A stretch of 20,323 nucleotides of DNA from Acidobacteriota bacterium (GCA_028872975.1 JAGWNV010000010.1:1-20323), one strand, 5' to 3'; shown: positions 6,101-13,739, counted from the first letter of the stretch. Notes: generated from the sequence alone by a model not told the origin. Program-made: numbers and translations.

Positions 6101-8869
6101 TCAGGCGACCCGGCGTCCGGCCTTGGCCGTCTTGCGGCTGCGGGGCGCCTTGGGCGCCTCGGCCGGCGCCCCGCCCTGGAGGCGCATGGAGGAGGCGAGC
6201 ATCGCCGTCATCACCTCGGGGGCCATGGGCTTGGCGAAGTAGTAGCCCTGGACCATGGTGCAGCCGATCGACTTCAGGTGGTCGAGCTGCTCCTTGGTCT
6301 CGACGCCCTCGACCACGGCCGTGCTGCCGATGGCCTGGGAGAGGGTGACGACGGCGGAGACGATGGCGGACTTGACCGGGTCGACCTCGACCCGCTCGAC
6401 GAAGCTCCGGTCGATCTTCACGACGTCGACGGGGAAGCTGGCCAGGTAGCCGAGCGCCGAGTAGCCGGTGCCGAAGTCGTCGATGGACACCCGCACGCCC
6501 AGGGCCTTCAGCCTGGCCAGCACCTGGGAGGTCCGCTCGGCGTCCTCCATGGCCAGGCCCTCGGTGATCTCCAGGCTGATCTGGTTGGGCTCGACCCCGC
6601 TGCGGGTCAGGATGTCCTCGACCTCCTCGACCAGGCCGTTCTGCTGGAACTGGCGGGCCGACAGGTTGACCGCGACCGAGAGGGCCACGCCGAAGCGCTC
6701 CCGCCACTCCCGGGCCTGCACGCAGGCCTTCTCGAGCACGAGCCGCCCCAGGGGGAGGATGAGCCCGGTGTCCTCGGCGAGCCCGATGAAGTGCCCGGGG
6801 GCGAGGAGCCCGCGGGTGGGATGGGCCCAGCGGACGAGGGCCTCGGCCCCCACCACCAGGCCGTCGGCCACGGAGACGACCGGCTGGTAGTGGACGACGA
6901 GCTCGTCGCGCTCGAGGCCCTTGCGGAGCCCGGCCTCGAGGTCGATGCGCTCGGCGGAGCGCACGCCCATGGCGTCGACGTCGAAGACCTCGAAGTTCCC
7001 GCCCCGGCCCTTGGCCTTGGCCTGGTACATGGCGACGTCGGCGTCGTGGAGCACGTCGTCGCGGCTCTTGTCGGCGCTCGTGAGGGCGATGCCGATGCTC
7101 ACGGTGGCGACGACCTCGTGGCCGTCGGGGAGGACGATGGGGTCGTGCATCCGGTCCAGGATGCGCTGGGCGCAGGCGATCGAGTCCTCGGGGGTGGTCA
7201 CGCCCTCGAGGAGCAGGGTGAACTCGTCCCCGCCGAACCGGGCCAGCATGTCCCCGGGCCGCACCGCCGTCTTGAGCCGGTTGGCGATGGCGATGAGGAG
7301 CTGGTCGCCGGAGTGGTGGCCGAGGCTGTCGTTGATGATCTTGAACCGGTCCACGTCGGCGAAGAGCACGGCGTGCTGCTCGTCGCTGCGCTGGGACCGG
7401 CGCAGGGCGTGGTCGAGGTGGTCGAGGAAGAGCCGGCGGTTGGGCAGGCCGGTCAGGGCGTCGTGGAAGGCGTGCTTGGCCAGCTGCTCCTCGAACTGCT
7501 TGCGCTCGGTGATGTCCCGGAAGACGAGCACGGCGCCGGTGGCGTCGTCGCCGTCGAGGATGGGAGAGACCGTGAAGGTGACGTGGAACGACTCCCCTTC
7601 GGCGCGGGTGAACCGGGTGTCGTAGTTGGTGATGGTGTCGCACTTGGCCATGGCCCGCTGCGCCGGTGCCAGGATGAACGAGGGCGCCCGGACCCCGAAG
7701 TCGAGGCCGGCCTCGAGCTCGTGGTCCCGAAGCTCCGGCGTCTCCTCCCATCCGAGCATCCGGACGGCGGCGGGGTTCATGAAGGTCACCTGGCCGGAGC
7801 GGTCCACGGCGCAGACTCCCTCGCCGAGGCTCGAGGTGATGGCCGACAGCCGCTCGCGCTGGATCCGGCCCTCCTGGTAGAGGGCGGCGTTGGTGAGGGC
7901 GGTGGCCCCCACCGCCGCCAGGGCGTCGAGGAGGGCCTGGTCGGCGCGGTCGAAGGGCTCGCTCTGGCTCCGGCCCTGGACGCCGAGGACCATGGCCGAG
8001 TCGGAGATGACGAGGGGGGCCTGGAGGTCCCCGCCCGCCGCCTCGCGCGACAGGAGGCTGGCGTCGGTGCAGCGCAGGAGGTCGCGCGCCGAGGTGAGGA
8101 TGGCGTCGGTGGTCTCCTCGGTGCCCATGGACCGGTTGATCTCGAGCGTCGAGTGGAACAGCCCCAGCAGCCTGCTGCGGTCCCGGCGGGCCTCGAAGTG
8201 GCCGGCCACCACCCGCCGCAGGACGACGAGGGGGAGGACGGCGAGGGCGAGGGCCCAGGGATAGGCGGAGATGACGAGGGCGGTGGGGATGGCCAGGGCC
8301 AGGCAGGCGCCGGTGGCCATGAGGGCGATGTCCTGGCCGTCGTAGAGGGCGGTGCGGAGGTTGGCCCCGAGCGCCAGGGTGAGCACGGCGAGGATGCCGG
8401 CGTTCAGGAGCCAGAAGACGCCCACCCCGGCCACGGCGGCCAGGAGGTTCCGGGGCTCGATCGTCCCCTGCTGGTGGGCCACGAGGTTCCCGACCCCGGT
8501 GGCCACCCAGGTCGAGACGACGAGGTTGCCCCAGTTGAAGGCGAGCTTGGGCAGCGCCACCCGCCGGATGAGGAGGGCCCCGAGGAGAGCGGCGGCGGCG
8601 CAGAGGACGACGACGTGGGAGGGGACGAGCAGGAACAGGGCCACGAAGAACCCGTCGTCGAGCGAGACCGACACCGACTGCTGGCCGCGGTGGACGACGA
8701 GGGGCCAGACCCAGACCGCCGTCCAGAGCACGGTGAGGACGACGGCCGTGGCCATAGACGTGCCGTCGGGCGACCAGTGGGCGACGGCGCGGGCCGAGAC
8801 GAGCACCCCGGCCAGTCCCAGGGCGGCGACGAGGGCGACGACCGCCTTGACCCTGGTGGGGAGGTTCAC
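6101..8869 (-). CDS. Membrane GAF-PAS-GGDEF-EAL cyclic di-GMP synthase/phosphodiesterase
   Basis: The 922-residue protein starts with about seven or eight hydrophobic segments (residues 8-222), a MASE-like membrane sensor. A GAF-like region (about 235-335), a PAS domain (about 340-455, ending VFRDITERKQFEEQL), a GGDEF domain (465-630) and an EAL domain (640-890) follow. The cyclase site is intact (GGDEF 546-550) with the inhibitory I-site RPGD at 537-540. The phosphodiesterase side has EAL (676-678), NLSARQ, LEITE (766-770), DDFGTG (797-802), KIDRSF, EGVET (854-858) and QGYYF, so both activities look possible. It ends in a Lys/Arg-rich tail. The start is GTG 8869 with GGAGGGG upstream. It likely links an envelope or small-molecule signal to c-di-GMP level. 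Confidence 0.94.
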   Translation of the reverse strand: MNLPTRVKAVVALVAALGLAGVLVSARAVAHWSPDGTSMATAVVLTVLWTAVWVWPLVVHRGQQSVSVSLDDGFFVALFLLVPSHVVVLCAAAALLGALLIRRVALPKLAFNWGNLVVSTWVATGVGNLVAHQQGTIEPRNLLAAVAGVGVFWLLNAGILAVLTLALGANLRTALYDGQDIALMATGACLALAIPTALVISAYPWALALAVLPLVVLRRVVAGHFEARRDRSRLLGLFHSTLEINRSMGTEETTDAILTSARDLLRCTDASLLSREAAGGDLQAPLVISDSAMVLGVQGRSQSEPFDRADQALLDALAAVGATALTNAALYQEGRIQRERLSAITSSLGEGVCAVDRSGQVTFMNPAAVRMLGWEETPELRDHELEAGLDFGVRAPSFILAPAQRAMAKCDTITNYDTRFTRAEGESFHVTFTVSPILDGDDATGAVLVFRDITERKQFEEQLAKHAFHDALTGLPNRRLFLDHLDHALRRSQRSDEQHAVLFADVDRFKIINDSLGHHSGDQLLIAIANRLKTAVRPGDMLARFGGDEFTLLLEGVTTPEDSIACAQRILDRMHDPIVLPDGHEVVATVSIGIALTSADKSRDDVLHDADVAMYQAKAKGRGGNFEVFDVDAMGVRSAERIDLEAGLRKGLERDELVVHYQPVVSVADGLVVGAEALVRWAHPTRGLLAPGHFIGLAEDTGLILPLGRLVLEKACVQAREWRERFGVALSVAVNLSARQFQQNGLVEEVEDILTRSGVEPNQISLEITEGLAMEDAERTSQVLARLKALGVRVSIDDFGTGYSALGYLASFPVDVVKIDRSFVERVEVDPVKSAIVSAVVTLSQAIGSTAVVEGVETKEQLDHLKSIGCTMVQGYYFAKPMAPEVMTAMLASSMRLQGGAPAEAPKAPRSRKTAKAGRRVA

Positions 8870-8994
8870 CGGGGACCCCTCCGCCGGCCGTCGCCAGGCG
8901 AGGGGTCGTGGCGGCGCGCCGGGGCGCCCTTCGACCTCAGCTCGACCCCGCTCGCGGCAACCATCGCTCGAGCCCCTTCCGCCTCAGGGGCCTC

Positions 8995-9024
8995 AGAGTA
9001 TTGTCACGCTCTGTATTGCCACAA
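8995..9024 (-). promoter_or_regulatory. Candidate promoter of the GGDEF-EAL gene
   Basis: Read on the minus strand, TTGTGG (9024-9019) and TACTCT (9000-8995) are separated by 18 bp, a fair -35/-10 pair in the only relatively AT-rich part of the 8870-9147 gap. Transcription would begin near 8988 and leave a leader of about 120 nt before the GTG at 8869. The assignment rests on sequence only. Confidence 0.4.
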
Positions 9025-9057
9025 CCGCTACCTGCGGTGTTGTGGATGTGTTGTGGA
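9019..9057. repeat. Three-copy GTTGTGG motif cluster, candidate operator
   Basis: GTGTTGTGGA occurs twice in direct orientation at 9037-9046 and 9048-9057, exactly 11 bp apart, about one helical turn. A third copy is inverted (CCACAAC, 9019-9025) and forms an imperfect inverted repeat with the first direct copy (CCACAACCGC against GCGGTGTTGTGG). The inverted copy overlaps the candidate -35 of the GGDEF-EAL promoter, as an operator would. The rest of the 8870-9147 gap holds two direct copies of CCTCAG near 8982-8996 and no ORF that I trust. Confidence 0.45.
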
Positions 9058-9147
9058 AATCGTGGGTGTCGCCGCCCAGAATTTCGACAACGAGCGCGAA
9101 ATGGGGGTTGACGACCGCGCTGGGCGGCCGCCCTGGTCAGGGCCCGG

Positions 9148-10230
9148 TCAGTGGATCCCGGCCGCCGCCGCGGCCACGAGGCCGAGGACGAGGAGGGACC
9201 CGGCCCGGCGGGTGTGGACGAAGGCGGCGGCGGCGAACCACAGGGGCCACACCGGGAACCCCTCGGGCGGGGCGGCCGGCTTGGGCTGGCCGAAGGCCTT
9301 CCAGACCGGGACGAGCTTGAAGACGGCCAGGAAGGAGAGCAGTGCCGGCCAGGGCAGGGCGCCCACGCCGACGCAGCCGGCCACCACCAGGTAGAAGGCG
9401 GCCATCATGGCCTGGGTCGCCATCCGGGCCCTGCGCTCGCCGAGGAGGACGGGCAGGGTACGGACACCGAGGGGCTCGTCGAAGGGCGCCTTGTCGATGT
9501 GCTTGCCCATGAGCACCGCCGTGCAGAGCAGGCCGTAGGGCACCGAGGCCACCCAGATCTGCCAGGGCAGGTGCCCGACCGCGGCGTAGTAGGTGCCGCA
9601 CACCATGAGCGGCCCCCACACCACGAAGACGTCGGGCTCGCCGAGGCCGCGCTTCTTGAGCCGCAGCGGCGGCGCCGTGTAGGCGACGCTCAGCACGAAG
9701 CCGCCCAGGGCGAAGGCCACCACCGGCCACCCCCGGAAGGCGGCCAGGGTGACGAGGATGGCGAGGTCGACCACGTTCACGAGGAGCGCGGCGCGGGCCA
9801 GGCCGCCCCGGCTGATCATCCCCGACAGCACCGGGTGGGGGGCGTAGAGGGCCCGGGGGTAGGAGGCGGTGTCGTTGCCCACCTCCACGTCGAACAGGTC
9901 GTTCATGAGGTTGTTCGACACGTGGGCGAGGACGATGCCGACGAAGGCGAGGACGAGGAGCCCGGGCCGAAACGTTGGCCGGTGCACGGCCAGGAGGGTG
10001 GCCACGGCGCCGGCGACGACGGTCATGGGCAGCACCGCCGCCCGGGTGAGGACGAGCCACCGGGAGACGGGGTCGAGGGGGCGGCCCGTCGGCGGGTTCG
10101 TCGTCCGCAGCACCTCGGCCCACGCCGAGGGCAGGCTCTGGCGGTGGCGGCCGGAGGCGGCGGGGACCGACTCGGCCGGGCGGTCCCGACGGGCGCCGGA
10201 GACCTGGTCGGGAGCGGAATCGAGGGTCAC
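9148..10230 (-). CDS. UbiA family prenyltransferase, MenA-like
   Basis: The 360-residue integral membrane protein has about eight or nine hydrophobic segments and both Asp-rich motifs of the UbiA superfamily. The first is NNLMNDLFDVEVGND (D111, D114, D120), with the same spacing as MenA. The second is around DKAPFDEPLGVRTLPVLLG (D246, D251). The YTAPPLRLKKRGLGEPDVFVVWGPLMVCGTYY stretch also parallels MenA. It should transfer a polyprenyl group to an aromatic or related acceptor in the membrane; whether that is menaquinone synthesis is not shown, as no men gene is nearby. The frame is open to ATG 10263, but I choose GTG 10230 because TACCAT (10242-10237) lies 6 nt upstream, matching the leaderless pattern seen elsewhere here. 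Confidence 0.87.
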   Translation of the reverse strand: MTLDSAPDQVSGARRDRPAESVPAASGRHRQSLPSAWAEVLRTTNPPTGRPLDPVSRWLVLTRAAVLPMTVVAGAVATLLAVHRPTFRPGLLVLAFVGIVLAHVSNNLMNDLFDVEVGNDTASYPRALYAPHPVLSGMISRGGLARAALLVNVVDLAILVTLAAFRGWPVVAFALGGFVLSVAYTAPPLRLKKRGLGEPDVFVVWGPLMVCGTYYAAVGHLPWQIWVASVPYGLLCTAVLMGKHIDKAPFDEPLGVRTLPVLLGERRARMATQAMMAAFYLVVAGCVGVGALPWPALLSFLAVFKLVPVWKAFGQPKPAAPPEGFPVWPLWFAAAAFVHTRRAGSLLVLGLVAAAAAGIH

Positions 10231-10236
10231 CGGGCC

Positions 10237-10242
10237 ATGGTA
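10237..10242 (-). promoter_or_regulatory. -10 element (TACCAT) of the UbiA-family gene, leaderless type
   Basis: TACCAT on the minus strand lies 6 nt before GTG 10230, and no Shine-Dalgarno sequence is present. A transcript starting 6-8 nt after it would begin at the start codon. Confidence 0.45.
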
Positions 10243-10297
10243 ACGACAGACCGCCGGAGCCACCTCTTCGGCCCCGGGCGCCGCAGGACCCCTGTGG

Positions 10298-10304
10298 TAA
10301 GACT
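10298..10304 (+). promoter_or_regulatory. -10 element (TAAGACT) of the 145-residue hypothetical gene, leaderless type
   Basis: TAAGACT ends 7 nt before ATG 10312, and the intervening GACGGCC-like sequence has no ribosome binding site. This fits a leaderless start. Confidence 0.4.
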
Positions 10305-10311
10305 GACGGCC

Positions 10312-10749
10312 ATGTCAGACGCACCGGGCCACGACCACACGATCGACACCGGCAAGGGCACCTTCGAGTTGAGCGAGCTCGGGCACCTCATGCCGGGGAT
10401 GGCCGAGATCATGCCGCTCGTGGGCGGGCGGATCTGGAAGTGCTACTACGCCGGCAAGGCGCGGAACCAGGCTCTGGCCCGCTTCCAGCTCAAAGAGGCC
10501 GTGAACCTCATGGAGAAGGGTGCCTTCCTGCGCCCGAAGTACCAGGAGAACATGGACAAGTTCGTGAACGAGGAGGTGGCCGCCCTCCGCAAGTGCATCG
10601 AGTCGGAGGACTGGGAGGGCTTCGAGACCGCCTTCGCGGCCATGGTGGACGCCGCCAACGCCTATCACGACCTCTACGACAAGTCCTACCTCCGCTGGCG
10701 CATCCCCGACCAGCCGCCGCCCGATCTGGACATGACGCCCCGGCCCTAG
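10312..10749 (+). CDS. Conserved-looking helical hypothetical protein (145 aa)
   Basis: I do not recognise a named family. The protein is soluble, has no signal peptide, and appears largely helical. The segments are SELGHLMPGMAEIMPLVGGRIWKC, then a basic-aromatic stretch YYAGKARNQALARFQLKEAV, a long Glu/Lys-rich helix (PKYQENMDKFVNEEVAALRKC), and WEGFETAFAAMVDAANAYHDLYDKSYLRW, ending in a proline-rich tail. This pattern suggests a small helical bundle; the conserved-type Met, His and Cys residues could bind a metal or haem, but that is speculation. The frame is open far upstream, but the ATG at 10312 is supported by a -10 motif directly before it and by the abrupt change to natural protein composition. 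The gene is followed after 10 bp by the aldo/keto reductase gene. Confidence 0.8.
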   Translation: MSDAPGHDHTIDTGKGTFELSELGHLMPGMAEIMPLVGGRIWKCYYAGKARNQALARFQLKEAVNLMEKGAFLRPKYQENMDKFVNEEVAALRKCIESEDWEGFETAFAAMVDAANAYHDLYDKSYLRWRIPDQPPPDLDMTPRP

Positions 10750-10752
10750 CCT
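10747..10752 (+). promoter_or_regulatory. -10 element (TAGCCT) overlapping the upstream stop codon
   Basis: TAGCCT begins with the TAG stop of the preceding gene and ends 7 nt before ATG 10760, the same spacing as at other genes in the window. No Shine-Dalgarno sequence is present, so an internal leaderless promoter is plausible. Confidence 0.4.
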
Positions 10753-10759
10753 CGGGCCG

Positions 10760-11749
10760 ATGGAACACGTCCGGCTCGGCCGCAGCGGCCTGCCGGTGTC
10801 CCGGCTGTGCCTGGGCACCATGACCTTCGGCCTCCAGTGCGACGAGCCCCGGTCACGGGCCATCCTCGAGAGGGCCCTCGACGGGGGCATCACCTTCCTC
10901 GACACCGCCGACGCCTATCCCCTGGGCGGGGATCTCTCCACGGTGGGCCGGACCGAGGAGATCATCGGCCGGTTCCTCGGGGCCCGGCGCCGGGACGTGG
11001 TGATCGCCACCAAGTGCTTCATGCCCGTCGGCCCCCGTCACTGGGACGGCGGCATGTCCCGCAAGCACGTCCTCGACGCCATCGACGACTCCCTCCGGCG
11101 TCTCGGGACCGACTACGTGGACCTGTACCAGCTCCACTTCGACGACCGCAGCACCCCCTTGGAGGAGACGCTCCGGGCCCTCGACGACGTGGTGCGCGCC
11201 GGCAAGGCCCGCTACGTCGGGGTCTCCAATTGGCACGCCTGGCGCCTCGCCCTCGCCGTCGGCAAGGCCGAGCTTCTCCGCACGGCGCCCGTCGTCTCGG
11301 TGCAGCCCCGCTACAACATCCTGTTCCGGGCCTTCGAGCGGGACCTGTTCCCCCTGTGCCGGGAGGCGGGCATCGGCGTCATCCCCTACAACCCCCTCGC
11401 CGGCGGGCTCCTCACCGGCAAGCACCGGCGCCACGAGGAGGCCCCCGACGGCCGGTTCACCCTGGGCAACGCCGGGTCGATGTACCGGGACCGCTACTGG
11501 CACGACCGGGAGTTCGACACCGTCGACGCCCTGCGGCCGCTGGCCCAGGAGGCGGGGATCTCCCTGGCCCAGCTGGCCATCGGCTGGGTGCTCGCCCAGC
11601 CGGCGGTGACGGCGCCCATCGTCGGCGCCAGTCGGCCCGAGCAGCTCGACGACGCCCTGGCGGCCGTCGAGCGCCCCCTCGACGCCGAGCTCGTGGCCCG
11701 CGTGGACGAGCTCAGCGCCGACTGGCGCCGGAGCGACGCCGAGCGCTGA
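10760..11749 (+). CDS. Aldo/keto reductase
   Basis: The 329-residue protein is a standard-length (alpha/beta)8-barrel oxidoreductase that reduces carbonyl compounds with NADPH. The catalytic tetrad is visible: D48 (FLDTADAY), Y53, K85 (IATKCF) and H126 (LYQLHFDD). Further markers are GVSNWHAW, VQPRYNILFRAFERDLFPLCREAGIGVIPYNPLAGGLLTGK and, near the C-terminus, the nucleotide-binding PIVGASRPEQLDDAL. It groups with the YghZ/Tas-like (AKR12/AKR11-like) bacterial reductases rather than the sugar-reductase branch. The start ATG follows the upstream stop by 10 bp and has no Shine-Dalgarno, but a TAGCCT hexamer sits 7 nt before it. The physiological substrate is not inferable. Confidence 0.93.
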   Translation: MEHVRLGRSGLPVSRLCLGTMTFGLQCDEPRSRAILERALDGGITFLDTADAYPLGGDLSTVGRTEEIIGRFLGARRRDVVIATKCFMPVGPRHWDGGMSRKHVLDAIDDSLRRLGTDYVDLYQLHFDDRSTPLEETLRALDDVVRAGKARYVGVSNWHAWRLALAVGKAELLRTAPVVSVQPRYNILFRAFERDLFPLCREAGIGVIPYNPLAGGLLTGKHRRHEEAPDGRFTLGNAGSMYRDRYWHDREFDTVDALRPLAQEAGISLAQLAIGWVLAQPAVTAPIVGASRPEQLDDALAAVERPLDAELVARVDELSADWRRSDAER

Positions 11750-11778
11750 GCACCGAGGGCCGAGCGCCACGGCCTGCC

Positions 11779-11808
11779 CGGCGGTCCGGCGGTCCGGCGG
11801 TCCGGCGG
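11779..11808 (+). repeat. Short tandem repeat of CGGCGGTC (8 bp, about 3.75 copies)
   Basis: CGGCGGTC occurs in tandem at 11779-11786, 11787-11794 and 11795-11802, followed by a partial CGGCGG. It lies between the aldo/keto reductase stop and the -10 of the VOC gene, covering the place where a -35 would be. An 8-bp unit suits replication slippage. Confidence 0.6.
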
Positions 11809-11817
11809 CGGGCTCAA

Positions 11818-11823
11818 TACGCT
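11818..11823 (+). promoter_or_regulatory. -10 element (TACGCT) of the VOC gene, leaderless type
   Basis: TACGCT lies exactly 7 nt before ATG 11831. The same hexamer and spacing occur before the DUF2505 gene at 16527. No ribosome site is present. Confidence 0.5.
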
Positions 11824-11830
11824 GTCGTCC

Positions 11831-12367
11831 ATGGCCTTCCACCACGTCGCCCTCGCCACCCGGGACCTGCGCGCCACCCACCGGTTCTACTCGGAGGCCA
11901 TGGGCTTCGAGCTCGTGAAGGTGGTGGTGGCGCCGACGGGATCGCCCGAGGGCGGCTGGGCCAAGCACGTCTTCTACGACACCGGTGGCGGCGGGCTCTT
12001 CGCCGTCTGGGAGCTCCACGACGAGGCCGTCGGGGAGGACTACGCCACGGCCATCTCCACGGGCCTGGGACTGCCGGAGTGGGTGAACCACGTCGCCTTC
12101 GACGCCCCCGACCTCGAGGCGCTCGCCGACTGCACCCGCCGGTGGCAGCAACAAGGCATCGACGTCGTCGAGCTCGACCACGGCTGGTGCCGGTCGATCT
12201 ACGCCTCGGACCCCAGCGGGATCCTCGTCGAGTTCTGCTGCTCGACCCGTGTCCTCGACGAGGCCGACCGGGCCGAGGCCCTCCGGCTGCTCGAGGACCC
12301 GGCGCCGGCCAAGGAGGAGATGCCGGCCATCACCGTCCACAAGGCCATGGCCCCCTCGGCGACCTGA
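11831..12367 (+). CDS. VOC (glyoxalase/bleomycin resistance/dioxygenase) superfamily protein
   Basis: The 178-residue protein contains two beta-alpha-beta-beta-beta modules: FHHVALATRDLRATHRFYSEAMGFELV at the N-terminus and WVNHVAFDAPDLEALADCTRRWQQQGIDVVE in the middle. It ends with SIYASDPSGILVEFCCST. Likely metal ligands are H5, E61, H87 and E134, the usual pattern for glyoxalase I or extradiol-type VOC enzymes, so it is probably a metalloenzyme on a small molecule. A C-terminal extension of about 35 residues (LLEDPAPAKEEMPAITVHKAM) goes beyond the core. It is convergent with the threonine ammonia-lyase gene (22-bp gap). Exact reaction unknown. Confidence 0.88.
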   Translation: MAFHHVALATRDLRATHRFYSEAMGFELVKVVVAPTGSPEGGWAKHVFYDTGGGGLFAVWELHDEAVGEDYATAISTGLGLPEWVNHVAFDAPDLEALADCTRRWQQQGIDVVELDHGWCRSIYASDPSGILVEFCCSTRVLDEADRAEALRLLEDPAPAKEEMPAITVHKAMAPSAT

Positions 12368-12389
12368 CGGCGGCTGCCGGTGGCGGCGG

Positions 12390-13727
12390 TCAGACGAGGA
12401 GGTGGAAGACCGGGCTGTCGGGGGGAACCCGCTGGACGTCGAGCCCCGACAGCGCGATCCGGTCGAGCAGTGGTTCGAGGTCCTCGCGTGCGGCCAGCTC
12501 GACGCCCACCAGAGCGGGGCCGAACTCCCGGTCGTTCTTCTTCATGTACTCGAACAGCACGACGTCGTCGGAGGGCCCCAGGCAGTCGTCGAGGAACCGC
12601 CGGAGCGCCCCGGGCTGCTGGGGGAAGGCCACGATGAAGTAGTGCTTGAGGCCCTGGTAGACGAGGCTCCGCTCGATGATCTCGTCGTAGCGGGCCACGT
12701 CGTTGTTGCCCCCGCTCAAGATGCACACCACCCGGCGCCCCGAGAGCCGGTCGGCCAGGCCGTCGAGGGCGGCCAGCGCCAGCGCCCCGGCCGGCTCGGC
12801 CACGATGCCGTCGTCCTGGTAGAGCGCCAGCTGCTCGACGCAGACCCGGCCCTCGTCGACGGTCTCGATGCGGGCCACGAGGTCCCGGACGATCCCGAAG
12901 GTGAGGGCCCCGGGGGTGCGGACCACGGCCCCGTCGACGAAGTCGTCGGCGATGTCGATCAGCACGGGATGGCCGGCCTCGAGGGACCGGAGCATGGCCG
13001 GGGCTCCGGCCGGCTGGGCCCCGATCACCTCGGTGGGGGCGCCGAGGCCGTGGAGGGCGACGGCGATGCCGGCCACGAGACCGCCACCGCCGATGGGGAC
13101 GACGACGGCGTCGGGCGCGCCGCCGAGCTGGTCGACGAGCTCGAGGGCGATCGTCCCCTGACCGGCGACCGTGAGGGGATGGTCGAAGGTGGGGACCACC
13201 ACGGCGCCGGTCCGCTCCGAGTACTCGATGGCGGCCGCGTAGGCGTCGTCGAAGCTGTCGCCGGCGAAGCGGACGTCGACGAGATCACCGGCGAGGGCGC
13301 GGATGCGAGACACCTTCTGGCGGGGGGTGCGGCGCGGGAGGAACACCGCCCCGGCGACCCCGAGGTGCCGGCAGCTCCAGGCGACGCCCTGGGCGTGGTT
13401 GCCGGCGCTGGCGCACACCACGCCGGGCCGCAGGGCGTCACGGTCGAGGCTGGCGATGAAGTTGTAGGCGCCCCGGATCTTGTAGGACCGCACCGCCTGG
13501 AGGTCCTCGCGCTTCAGGAACACCTCGGCGCCGGTCGCCGCCGACAGCCGGTCGCTGCGTTGGAGGGGCGTCACCACGCCCACCGACGCCAGGCGCTCGG
13601 CGGCGGCCCGGACGTCGTCCAGCGAGACCGCCTCCTGCCACGGGGTGCCGGGGCTCGCCGCGTCCCCAGCTGCCCCAGCCGCCCCAGGGACCCCGGGCGC
13701 CCCGTCGCGGCGGTCGAGGTCGGTCAC
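12390..13727 (-). CDS. ilvA: Threonine ammonia-lyase (threonine dehydratase, biosynthetic short form)
   Basis: The 445-residue PLP enzyme deaminates L-threonine to 2-oxobutyrate, the first step of isoleucine synthesis. The Schiff-base lysine is K83 in VRSYKIRGAYNF, the substrate loop is SAGNHAQG (107-114), and the phosphate-binding glycines are GGGG (213-216). A single C-terminal ACT-like regulatory domain (from about residue 355, YFIVAFPQQPGALRRFLDDCL) and the total length match the Bacillus/Corynebacterium-type enzyme, not the longer two-domain E. coli form. The first 30 residues are low-complexity Gly/Ala/Pro. GTG 13727 is chosen because TACGTT lies 6 nt upstream and no ribosome site is seen. 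A catabolic role is possible but the regulatory domain favours biosynthesis. Confidence 0.93.
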   Translation of the reverse strand: MTDLDRRDGAPGVPGAAGAAGDAASPGTPWQEAVSLDDVRAAAERLASVGVVTPLQRSDRLSAATGAEVFLKREDLQAVRSYKIRGAYNFIASLDRDALRPGVVCASAGNHAQGVAWSCRHLGVAGAVFLPRRTPRQKVSRIRALAGDLVDVRFAGDSFDDAYAAAIEYSERTGAVVVPTFDHPLTVAGQGTIALELVDQLGGAPDAVVVPIGGGGLVAGIAVALHGLGAPTEVIGAQPAGAPAMLRSLEAGHPVLIDIADDFVDGAVVRTPGALTFGIVRDLVARIETVDEGRVCVEQLALYQDDGIVAEPAGALALAALDGLADRLSGRRVVCILSGGNNDVARYDEIIERSLVYQGLKHYFIVAFPQQPGALRRFLDDCLGPSDDVVLFEYMKKNDREFGPALVGVELAAREDLEPLLDRIALSGLDVQRVPPDSPVFHLLV

Positions 13728-13733
13728 TCAGGC

Positions 13734-13739
13734 AACGTA
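13734..13739 (-). promoter_or_regulatory. -10 element (TACGTT) of ilvA, leaderless type
   Basis: TACGTT on the minus strand lies 6 nt before GTG 13727. With transcription starting at the GTG there is no room for a leader-peptide attenuator of the usual ilv type. Confidence 0.5.

Noticed and set aside
6084..7751. Fusion of the DUF2071 protein with an upstream reading frame to 7751
   Set aside because: The upstream part is an out-of-frame shadow of the GGDEF-EAL gene; DUF2071 similarity begins right after GTG 6083.
8870..9147. Replication origin in the relatively AT-rich gap with DnaA-like motifs
   Set aside because: The motifs match DnaA boxes poorly, there are only three, and no dnaA/dnaN or AT-rich unwinding element is nearby.
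5909..9394. Plus-strand open frame of 1161 codons opposite the GGDEF-EAL gene
   Set aside because: It is antisense to a gene with full catalytic motifs, and its product is Gly/Glu/Asp/His-rich repeats typical of the complement of GC-rich coding DNA.
9151..10311. Extension of the 145-residue gene far upstream (frame open from 9151)
   Set aside because: This part is antisense to the UbiA-family gene and has shadow composition; protein-like sequence and a -10 element begin only at ATG 10312.
10853..12340. Minus-strand open frame of 495 codons opposite the aldo/keto reductase and VOC genes
   Set aside because: It covers two well-supported genes, crosses their intergenic gap, and has no recognisable domain.
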